Assembly: GCA_020024765.1 (NCBI GenBank)
Contig: JAHHTG010000069.1
Span: 1 to 5,525, forward strand
Direction: 5' to 3'
Length of the DNA: 5,525 nt
Origin: Thomasclavelia sp.
GTDB taxonomy: Bacteria > Bacillota_I > Bacilli_A > Erysipelotrichales > Erysipelotrichaceae
In this document: positions 1 to 5,382 of the stretch, piece after piece
How the letters are laid out: the number at the start of each line of letters is the position of its first letter
Numbering within the stretch: the stretch's first letter is position 1
Notes under the pieces: generated by a model
Database searches by the model: none
What the model was told of the DNA's origin: nothing
What the model saw: only the letters and a program-made list of their open reading frames with translations
Translations under genes and position numbers: made by a program

Positions 1-221
1 CTAGCAACATAGTTCTTGTGCTTGTTATGGTCAGTAATTGCTTTATCTAAAAGAGAATTGCATTCGTTGTATGCTTTGATTGCTTCTTCTTTGTTATTAG
101 CTTCAACTGCTTTTAAAACATTCTTGATGCTTGTCTTTAATCTGCTCTTTTCAGCTGTATTTTGAAGATTTTTCTTAGCGTTTGTTAAAGCTCTCTTCTT
201 TTGAGATTTAATATTTGCCAT
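1..221 (-). CDS. rpsT: 30S ribosomal protein bS20, 3' end cut by window edge
   Basis: Small basic protein that binds 16S rRNA and helps assemble the 30S subunit. Reading the minus strand from the ATG at 221-219 gives MANIKSQKKRALTNAKKN, the characteristic bS20 N-terminus, followed by Lys-rich helical sequence ending ...DHNKHKNYVA at the edge. Seventy-three full codons (221 to 3) are present. The family is usually about 80-90 residues, so only a short C-terminal piece is missing and no stop is visible. Composition (many Lys, Ala, Asn, no Trp) fits a long helical rRNA-binding protein. The start is fixed by a strong Shine-Dalgarno just upstream. It is transcribed divergently from fmt. Identification is confident from the N-terminal signature. 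Confidence 0.96.
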   Translation of the reverse strand, partial: MANIKSQKKRALTNAKKNLQNTAEKSRLKTSIKNVLKAVEANNKEEAIKAYNECNSLLDKAITDHNKHKNYVA

Positions 222-225
222 AGGT

Positions 226-232
226 CCTCCTT
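226..232 (-). promoter_or_regulatory. rpsT ribosome binding site
   Basis: The minus strand reads AAGGAGG here, four bases before the rpsT ATG at 221. This is a near-consensus Shine-Dalgarno, with a spacing a little shorter than the usual 5-9 nt. It settles the start codon. Confidence 0.85.
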
Positions 233-249
233 GTTTTAATTGCTATGCT

Positions 250-278
250 ATTATAACAAACCTATATTTAAAATGCAA
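250..278 (-). promoter_or_regulatory. rpsT promoter, sigma-A type
   Basis: On the minus strand TTGCAT (278-273) and a perfect TATAAT (255-250) are separated by 17 bp, the optimal spacing. A TG precedes the -10 by one base, giving an extended -10 as well. Predicted transcription start is near 243, leaving a leader of only about 22 nt that holds the Shine-Dalgarno, so there is no room for a structured regulatory leader. This is the strongest promoter in the window, as expected for a ribosomal protein gene. Confidence 0.82.
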
Positions 279-358
279 TATTCATTGTGCAATTGTGGCG
301 ATTATACCGAGATATTTGCTACTTTTTTAGCCTTAGAAATACATGCTTTTTCTTAAAT

Positions 359-369
359 TATGCTATAAT
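359..369 (+). promoter_or_regulatory. fmt promoter: extended -10, apparently leaderless
   Basis: TATG-C-TATAAT is a consensus extended -10 (TRTGN plus TATAAT at 364-369). No good -35 is seen at the right distance, which extended -10 promoters tolerate. The box ends 7 nt before the fmt ATG at 377, so transcription should begin at or one base before the start codon. No Shine-Dalgarno lies in front of that ATG. Start-site position is inferred, not measured. Confidence 0.7.
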
Positions 370-376
370 AATTCTT

Positions 377-1309
377 ATGAAAAATACGAGAATTGTTTTT
401 ATGGGAACCCCAGCATTTGCAGCAAATGTTTTAGAGGGTTTAGTTAATGATGGTTACAATATTGTTGGTGTTGTAACACAATGCGATAAAAAGGTTGGAC
501 GTAAGCAAGTTCTGACTTATAGCGAAGTTAAAGAAGTGACACTTAAGCACGATTTAAAGGTTTTACAACCTTATAAGATTCGTCAAGAATACCAAGAAAT
601 CTTGGATCTTGATCCTGAATTAATCATTACTTGTGCTTATGGCCAAATTATTCCAGGCGCATTACTTGATTATCCAAAATCTGGTTGTATTAATACCCAT
701 GGTTCGTTATTACCGAAGTTCCGTGGTGGAGCACCAATTCAACGTTCAATTATTGAAGGTGAAAAGGAAACGGGTGTCACAATTATGTATATGGATCGCA
801 AGATGGATGAAGGGGATATCTTATTCCAAGAAAAGTTACCAATTCTAGATGAAGATACATCATCTAGCATGTTCGCAAAACTTTCAGATTTAGCTCTTAA
901 GATGCTTCGTGAACATCTTGATGATATTATTGACCGTAATGTCAATCCAATTAAACAAGACCATGCATTAGCGACTTATTCACCTAATTTAAGCAAAGAA
1001 GATGAACATATTGACTTTAAACGTGATGTAAAAGAAGTTTATAACCATATCCGTGGTTTACTAGATAATCCAGGTGCTTATGCGATTGTAGCTGGCAAGA
1101 AAGTTAAATTCCATAAAGTTCGTCATACTGATGAAGTCTTGACTGAACCTGGTAAAATCTATGGCATCCACGATAATGGTTACTTAGTTGGCGCTATTAA
1201 TGGATCAATTATCATTGATGAAATCCAAGTTGAAGGCAAGAATAAAATGCAAGCCAAAGACTTCTATAATGGCGCTGGCAAGAACTTTGTCGGTAAGGAG
1301 TTTGAATAG
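377..1309 (+). CDS. fmt: Methionyl-tRNA formyltransferase
   Basis: Transfers the formyl group of 10-formyltetrahydrofolate to Met-tRNA(fMet), making the bacterial initiator tRNA in the cytoplasm. The protein is 310 residues, normal for the family. The N-terminal Rossmann-like domain opens with MKNTRIVFMGTPAFAANVLE. The catalytic region is GCINTHGSLLPKFRGGAPIQ (about 103-122), with Asn106 and His108, and Asp144 lies in MDEGD, matching the Asn/His/Asp set of E. coli Fmt offset by two. The C-terminal OB-like domain ends with a GKNKMQAKDFYNGAG motif. The start at 377 is chosen over an in-frame ATG at 287 because the latter adds 30 non-homologous residues and the promoter lies between them. The stop is TAG, 1 bp before the transporter gene. 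The loop QCDKKVGRKQVLTYSEVK (about 35-52) lacks the prolines common in homologues (usually QPDRP..GR....PPPVK); this looks like divergence, not damage. Confidence 0.97.
   Translation: MKNTRIVFMGTPAFAANVLEGLVNDGYNIVGVVTQCDKKVGRKQVLTYSEVKEVTLKHDLKVLQPYKIRQEYQEILDLDPELIITCAYGQIIPGALLDYPKSGCINTHGSLLPKFRGGAPIQRSIIEGEKETGVTIMYMDRKMDEGDILFQEKLPILDEDTSSSMFAKLSDLALKMLREHLDDIIDRNVNPIKQDHALATYSPNLSKEDEHIDFKRDVKEVYNHIRGLLDNPGAYAIVAGKKVKFHKVRHTDEVLTEPGKIYGIHDNGYLVGAINGSIIIDEIQVEGKNKMQAKDFYNGAGKNFVGKEFE
1295..1300 (+). promoter_or_regulatory. Ribosome binding site of the ECF S-component gene
   Basis: AAGGAG lies inside the last codons of fmt, 10 nt before the ATG at 1311. It picks 1311 as the start over the in-frame ATG at 1188 deep inside fmt, and suggests translational coupling. 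Confidence 0.75.
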
Positions 1310-1310
1310 T

Positions 1311-1805
1311 ATGTCAATTAAGAAAATGACGCTCACAGCTGTTTTAACCGCGTTAATGACAGTTTTAACATGTGTTGTGATTATTCCACTAGGTAATTTT
1401 GGATTCTTTAATCTTAGTGATTTCTTAATCATGTTACTAGCGAGTTTTGTCTCACCTTTACAAATGGTGATTATCGCTGGTGTGGGTTGTGCATTAGCTG
1501 ATATATATCTTTCATTTGCTCACTATGCAATTTTTACATTCATCATCAAGTCACTTGAAGGGCTTGTAATGATGTGGCTATTTAAGAAGGGATTAAAGTT
1601 TAAACCTTTAGGTTTTGTGATTGGTGCTATAACAATGATTTTGGGTTATGGTTTAGCCGATTCGTTATTAGGACAAAGTTTAAGTATGATGATTCCTTCA
1701 ATGATGGCAAATATGCCACAAGGTTTAGTTTGTGCCATTATTGCCTCTGTACTTTATGTACCTTTTTACAAATATATTGGAAGTAAAATTTATGAAACAA
1801 AGTAA
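1311..1805 (+). CDS. ECF transporter S component, substrate unknown
   Basis: Integral membrane substrate-binding subunit of an energy-coupling-factor vitamin transporter. It would work with a shared EcfT and the EcfA ATPases encoded elsewhere. The protein is 164 residues, very hydrophobic, with about six predicted helices (roughly 6-28, 35-49, 51-69, 73-92, 98-120, 134-156), the usual S-component size and topology. The pattern FFNLSDFLIMLLASFVSP (32-49), GVGCALADIY (57-66) and FTFIIKSLEGLVMMWL (75-90) resembles the S-component group that includes HmpT- and PdxU-like proteins (Pfam PF07155-like), recalled from memory. The substrate cannot be read from sequence; hydroxymethylpyrimidine, pyridoxine or another vitamin are all possible. 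It starts 1 bp after the fmt stop and overlaps lepA by 14 nt, so the three genes almost certainly share a transcript. No riboswitch precedes it. Confidence 0.85.
   Translation: MSIKKMTLTAVLTALMTVLTCVVIIPLGNFGFFNLSDFLIMLLASFVSPLQMVIIAGVGCALADIYLSFAHYAIFTFIIKSLEGLVMMWLFKKGLKFKPLGFVIGAITMILGYGLADSLLGQSLSMMIPSMMANMPQGLVCAIIASVLYVPFYKYIGSKIYETK
1779..1783 (+). promoter_or_regulatory. Weak ribosome binding site of lepA
   Basis: GGAAG, 8 nt before the lepA ATG at 1792 and inside the end of the transporter gene. It is weaker than the other Shine-Dalgarno sites here, so lepA probably depends partly on coupling to translation of the overlapping upstream gene. Confidence 0.5.
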
Positions 1806-3603
1806 TATTCGCAATTTCTCAATTATTGCCCATATTGACCATGGGAAATCAACGCTTGCCGATCGAATTCTTGAATTAACAGATACTGTTTCAAAACGTG
1901 AAATGCAAGCGCAAATCCTTGATTCACTAGAACTTGAACGTGAACGAGGTATTACCATTAAATTAAACACCGTACAATTAAAGTATCACGCTAAAGATGG
2001 TGAAGATTATCTTTTCCATTTGATTGATACACCAGGACACGTCGACTTTACTTATGAAGTATCACGTTCTCTAGCGGCTTGTGATGGTGCAATTTTAGTC
2101 GTTGATGCAGTTCAAGGTATTGAAGCTCAAACACTGGCTAATGTTTATTTAGCACTAGATAATAACCTTGAAATTGTACCAGTCATCAACAAGATCGACT
2201 TACCAAATGCCGATCCTGATAAAGTAAAGAAAGAAATCGAAGATATTATCGGTATCGATTGTTCAGATGTTCCTTTAATCAGTGCAAAATCTGGTTTGAA
2301 TGTTGAAGATGTCCTAGAAGCTATCGTCAATAAATTACCAGCACCAACTGGCAATCCTAATGGACCACTTAAAGCTTTAATCTTTGACTCAGTATATGAT
2401 GCATATCGTGGCGCAATCATCAATATTTGTGTTAAACAAGGCGAAATTAAAGTTGGTGATAAGATTCGCTTCATGGCTACAGGTTCTGAATATGAAGTAG
2501 TAGAACTTGGTGTTAAAACTCCACGTGAACTTAAGAAAGATAAATTAGTCACTGGTGAAGTAGGTTATGTTGCTGCAAGTATTAAATCCATTCAAGATGT
2601 TCATATCGGCGATACAGTAACACATGTTGAGAATGGTGCTAAAGAACCATTAAGTGGTTATCGTAAGATGAACCCAATGGTATATTGTGGTCTATATCCA
2701 ACTGATAATTCCAAATATAATGATTTACGTGATGCTCTAGAAAAGTTACAACTAAATGACTCTTCTTTAACTTTTGAAGCTGAATCTTCAAAGGCTTTAG
2801 GCTTTGGTTTCCGTCTTGGCTTCTTGGGTCTATTACATATGGATGTCATTCAAGAAAGACTAGAACGTGAATATAATTTAAGTTTAATCGCAACCGCACC
2901 AAGTGTTGTATACCACGTTAATAAGACTGATGGTTCAATGCTTAAGATTGATAACCCAAGCATGATGCCAGATAATACGGTCATCGATTCAATTGAAGAA
3001 CCATATGTTAAAGCAAGTATTATGGTACCAAACGAATATATCGGTTCTATCATGGAACTTACACAAGCAAAACGCGGTATCTTTAAAGAAATGAATTATA
3101 TTGATGACAATCGTAATCAATTAGTTTATGAAATGCCATTATCTGAAGTTATCTTTGAATACTTTGATAAATTAAAGAGTGTATCTAAAGGATATGCATC
3201 ACTGGACTATGAATTAATTGGTTATCGTCCTTCAAATCTTGTAAAGATGGATATTCTAATTAATGGCGATGTCATTGATGCGCTAAGTGTTATTGTCCAT
3301 CGTGATTTTGCCTATAAGCGTGGTCAAGCCATCACTGTTAAATTAAAAGACTTACTTCCTAAGCAACAATTTGAAATTCCAATTCAAGCAGCCATCAACA
3401 ATAAGGTTATCGCTCGTACAAACATCAAGTCTTTGCGTAAAAACGTATTAGCTAAGTGTTATGGTGGTGATATCAGCCGTAAGAAGAAACTACTTGAAAA
3501 ACAAAAGGAAGGTAAGAAACGTATGAAGGCTGTAGGTAGTGTAGAAATCCCGCAAGAAGCCTTCATGGCAGTCCTCAGTATGGACGACGACAAGAAATAT
3601 TAG
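1792..3603 (+). CDS. lepA: Elongation factor 4 (translational GTPase LepA)
   Basis: Ribosome-bound GTPase proposed to back-translocate or remodel stalled ribosomes and to aid 30S biogenesis or initiation. The 603 residues match the family's usual ~600. All GTPase motifs are visible: G1 AHIDHGKS (13-20) with the catalytic-type His83 in G3 DTPGH (79-83), switch I RGIT (52-55), G4 NKID (133-136) and G5 SAKSG (164-168). Domain II and the EF-G-like domains follow, and the LepA-specific C-terminal domain is recognisable by CYGGDISRKKKLLEKQKEGK and VGSVEIPQEAFMAVL, which distinguishes it from EF-G, TypA and peptide release factor 3. The start at 1792 gives the standard MKQSNIRNFSIIAHIDHGKS opening; the in-frame ATG at 1732 adds 20 residues encoded by the transporter gene and is rejected. 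It overlaps that gene by 14 nt and ends in TAG. No terminator follows, so reading into the next gene is possible. Confidence 0.98.
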   Translation: MKQSNIRNFSIIAHIDHGKSTLADRILELTDTVSKREMQAQILDSLELERERGITIKLNTVQLKYHAKDGEDYLFHLIDTPGHVDFTYEVSRSLAACDGAILVVDAVQGIEAQTLANVYLALDNNLEIVPVINKIDLPNADPDKVKKEIEDIIGIDCSDVPLISAKSGLNVEDVLEAIVNKLPAPTGNPNGPLKALIFDSVYDAYRGAIINICVKQGEIKVGDKIRFMATGSEYEVVELGVKTPRELKKDKLVTGEVGYVAASIKSIQDVHIGDTVTHVENGAKEPLSGYRKMNPMVYCGLYPTDNSKYNDLRDALEKLQLNDSSLTFEAESSKALGFGFRLGFLGLLHMDVIQERLEREYNLSLIATAPSVVYHVNKTDGSMLKIDNPSMMPDNTVIDSIEEPYVKASIMVPNEYIGSIMELTQAKRGIFKEMNYIDDNRNQLVYEMPLSEVIFEYFDKLKSVSKGYASLDYELIGYRPSNLVKMDILINGDVIDALSVIVHRDFAYKRGQAITVKLKDLLPKQQFEIPIQAAINNKVIARTNIKSLRKNVLAKCYGGDISRKKKLLEKQKEGKKRMKAVGSVEIPQEAFMAVLSMDDDKKY

Positions 3604-3620
3604 TAATCGTAACGTAAAAA

Positions 3621-3629
3621 TGTTAAAAT
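3621..3629 (+). promoter_or_regulatory. Candidate promoter for the DUF308 gene
   Basis: TG-T-TAAAAT forms an extended -10 (hexamer 3624-3629), with no convincing -35; the -35 zone falls on the lepA stop. Predicted start is near 3636, just before the Shine-Dalgarno, leaving a leader of about 14 nt. The gene could also be served by read-through from lepA. Confidence 0.5.
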
Positions 3630-3636
3630 AGAATAT

Positions 3637-3646
3637 AGGAGGTGAT
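3637..3646 (+). promoter_or_regulatory. Perfect ribosome binding site of the DUF308 gene
   Basis: AGGAGGTGAT complements ten bases of the canonical 16S rRNA 3' end (ATCACCTCCT), ending 3 nt before the ATG at 3650. The AGGAGG core is at 7 nt spacing. It is the strongest Shine-Dalgarno of the window and fixes the start. Confidence 0.88.
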
Positions 3647-3649
3647 GAG

Positions 3650-4201
3650 ATGAACATCTTCAAAGAAGTTAAAATTTCGTCTTTTACCGGAGATTTATTT
3701 TCGATTATCGTAGGTTTAATCCTATTGCTTAATCCGAAAGCCTCTGCGAATTTTATTTTAAATATTATCGGTATTGGATTCTTAATGTTCGGAATCTATA
3801 AGATTGCTACTTACTATTTCTTATATAGTGGACAAGGCAATGATAGTATCTACTTTATGCATCGTTATGATCTACAAAGTGGATTAGGATATTTGTTGAT
3901 AAGTGTATTATTAATTATTTTCAAAGATTTCTTTATTTCACTTTTACCAATGGTATTAGGTCTTAGCGTAACGCTTATGAGTTTAAATAAACTCGTAACA
4001 GCATATCGCTTAAGAAAGCTTAATTATGATGGTAGTTTATATATCTTACTATCATTAATAGGTATAGTTCTTGGTATTTTTATTATTTTAAATCCACTAA
4101 GACTAACGAAGCTTTTCTTTAGAGTTGTAGGTGCAGTTCTAATCTATAATGGATTATCAGATATCTTGGCTTACTACTATATTCGTGAAAAATATCGTTA
4201 A
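3650..4201 (+). CDS. Six-helix membrane protein, DUF308/HdeD-like
   Basis: A 183-residue integral membrane protein of unknown function. Six hydrophobic segments are visible (roughly 14-28, 35-58, 77-92, 94-112, 129-147, 155-177), arranged as three hairpins. The first hairpin (IIVGLILLLNPKASANF, 19-35, then IGIGFLMFGIYKIATYYF) and third (LIGIVLGIFIILNPLRLTKL, 136-155, then GAVLIYNGLSDILAYYY) align to one another through a shared G-hydrophobic-LNP turn, so the protein looks internally duplicated. This hairpin repeat with a G..L/I-L-x-P turn is typical of the DUF308/HdeD family (PF03729-like); HdeD of enterobacteria is linked to acid resistance, but that role should not be transferred. A charged cytoplasmic or external loop lies at 60-75. 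There is no signal peptide beyond the first helix. It stands between lepA and hemW, and a terminator follows 9 bp after its stop. Confidence 0.8.
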   Translation: MNIFKEVKISSFTGDLFSIIVGLILLLNPKASANFILNIIGIGFLMFGIYKIATYYFLYSGQGNDSIYFMHRYDLQSGLGYLLISVLLIIFKDFFISLLPMVLGLSVTLMSLNKLVTAYRLRKLNYDGSLYILLSLIGIVLGIFIILNPLRLTKLFFRVVGAVLIYNGLSDILAYYYIREKYR

Positions 4202-4210
4202 TTAAACACA

Positions 4211-4249
4211 AATCTCCTTGTAAAGGTTAGACCTTGCAAGGAGATTTTT
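4211..4249 (+). terminator. Intrinsic terminator after the DUF308 gene
   Basis: A perfect 10-bp stem pairs AATCTCCTTG (4211-4220) with CAAGGAGATT (4237-4246), extended above a small internal bulge by AAGGT (4223-4227) with ACCTT (4231-4235) closing a TAG loop. The T run 4245-4249 follows the stem. It should end the transcript of the fmt-to-DUF308 block and separate it from hemW. The opposite strand lacks a good T run, so it looks one-directional. Confidence 0.9.
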
Positions 4250-4266
4250 ATATTTGTCTTAGAGTT

Positions 4267-4277
4267 TATGATAAAAT
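4267..4277 (+). promoter_or_regulatory. hemW promoter: extended -10, apparently leaderless
   Basis: TATG-A-TAAAAT (hexamer 4272-4277) has the same TATGN extended -10 layout as the fmt promoter and also ends exactly 7 nt before the ATG (4285). No -35 at proper distance and no Shine-Dalgarno are present. The promoter sits 18 bp past the terminator, so hemW has its own transcription unit. Confidence 0.62.
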
Positions 4278-4284
4278 TATCAAT

Positions 4285-5358
4285 ATGGTAAAACATTTAT
4301 ATTTACATGTCCCATTTTGTAAATCAATTTGTGCATATTGTGATTTCTGTCATTTTGGTTTTAATACAAAACAAGTTGATTTATGGCTTGATGAATTAAC
4401 GCGCGAGATTGCTACTAAAGATTTAAGTGGGATTGAAACTGTTTATTTAGGTGGTGGGACCCCAACGTGTTTAGAACATCATCAACTTGAACGTTTGTTA
4501 AAATTAATTCATCAATATGTTAAACATCCGATTGAATATACAATCGAGATTAATCCTGAAACTTTAGATTTAGATAAAGCGCAACTATTAAGTAACTATG
4601 GTGTTAATCGCGCAAGTATTGGTCTACAAAGTTCAAATGAGATTGAACTTAAGGCTTTAGGACGACGTCATAACTTTAATGATGTGAAAAGGACAGTTAG
4701 ATATTTAAAAGAGGCAGGCATTGATAACTTTAGTTTGGATATTATGTATTCGATTCCAAATGAAACAATGACATCATTAGCTAAGACAATTGAAGATGCT
4801 TTAAGTTTAAAACCTAAACATTTATCTTTATATTCATTACAAATTGAACCAGGAACACTATTTTATAAAAGGGGTGTGACTGGACTTGATGAAGATCTCG
4901 AGGCTGATATGTATGAATATATTGAAAAGATATTGATTGAAAAAGGTTTTATTCATTATGAAATCTCAAACTTTGCCTTACCTGGATATCAATCAAAACA
5001 CAATCTTGGTTATTGGGAATATAATGATTTTATTGGTTTATCGCTAGGTGCAAGTGGTAAAGAAAATCATTGTCGTTATACAAATACGCGTTTGATTAAA
5101 CAATATCTAAATCATGAATATCAAGATGAAGTTATTGAGTTAAGTCTTGAAGATGAAATGTTTGAAGAAGTTATGATGTCTTTAAGAACAATCTATGGTT
5201 TAGACTTAGAACGATTTGAAAAACGTTATGGTCAAAGCTTCTTTGAAGCTTTTAAAGAACCATATACTAAACATCAAAAAGAATTTGATTTAATTAATAA
5301 TCATTTAATCGTTAAGAATGTAGAATTGTTAAATTCTTTACTTGTCGATTTCTTATAA
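4285..5358 (+). CDS. hemW: Radical SAM protein HemW (coproporphyrinogen III oxidase-like)
   Basis: HemW binds heme and a [4Fe-4S] cluster and is thought to deliver heme to acceptor proteins; it was long annotated as oxygen-independent coproporphyrinogen III oxidase (HemN). The 357 residues fit HemW and are shorter than true HemN (~450). The radical SAM motif is C12-x3-C16-x2-C19 in PFCKSICAYCDF; GGGTPT (56-61) contributes to SAM binding; RASIGLQS (109-116) and LGRRH (125-129) are family signatures; HNLGYW (239-244) is the HemW C-terminal landmark including a conserved His. The cluster motif is CDF, not the CxC of HemN. A further Cys22 follows. The start at 4285 gives the standard MVKHLYLHVPFC opening; an in-frame upstream start at 4234 lies in the terminator stem and is rejected. 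lepA-hemW proximity is ancestral in Firmicutes. The stop is TAA. Confidence 0.93.
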   Translation: MVKHLYLHVPFCKSICAYCDFCHFGFNTKQVDLWLDELTREIATKDLSGIETVYLGGGTPTCLEHHQLERLLKLIHQYVKHPIEYTIEINPETLDLDKAQLLSNYGVNRASIGLQSSNEIELKALGRRHNFNDVKRTVRYLKEAGIDNFSLDIMYSIPNETMTSLAKTIEDALSLKPKHLSLYSLQIEPGTLFYKRGVTGLDEDLEADMYEYIEKILIEKGFIHYEISNFALPGYQSKHNLGYWEYNDFIGLSLGASGKENHCRYTNTRLIKQYLNHEYQDEVIELSLEDEMFEEVMMSLRTIYGLDLERFEKRYGQSFFEAFKEPYTKHQKEFDLINNHLIVKNVELLNSLLVDFL

Positions 5359-5369
5359 AGGTAATAGGT

Positions 5370-5375
5370 TATAAT
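5370..5375 (+). promoter_or_regulatory. Promoter of the pssD-like gene, apparently leaderless
   Basis: A perfect TATAAT ends 7 nt before the ATG at 5383, repeating the spacing of fmt and hemW. The preceding bases are GGT, not TGN, and no -35 is clear. AGG at 5366-5368 is too far from the ATG (14 nt between) to act as a good ribosome binding site. No terminator separates it from hemW, so read-through is also possible. Confidence 0.55.
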
Positions 5376-5382
5376 AATAAGT

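Noticed and set aside
318..331. Short inverted repeat GCTA...TAGC with an inner T run
   Set aside because: The stem is only four base pairs; too weak to call a terminator or regulatory hairpin.
287..376. In-frame upstream ATG that would add 30 residues to Fmt
   Set aside because: The added residues have no Fmt homology, and the extended -10 at 359-369 lies downstream of this ATG, so the main transcript would not include it. No ribosome binding site precedes it.
1188..1310. In-frame N-terminal extension of the S-component protein inside fmt
   Set aside because: It is an out-of-frame reading of conserved fmt sequence; the ATG at 1311 has an AAGGAG at good spacing and gives a normal S-component length.
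2145..3053. Minus-strand open frames across lepA
   Set aside because: They are shadows of the conserved lepA frame, without start signals or recognisable protein features.
4234..4284. Upstream TTG start for HemW
   Set aside because: It lies in the terminator stem and upstream of the promoter, and the extra 17 residues are not part of the family.
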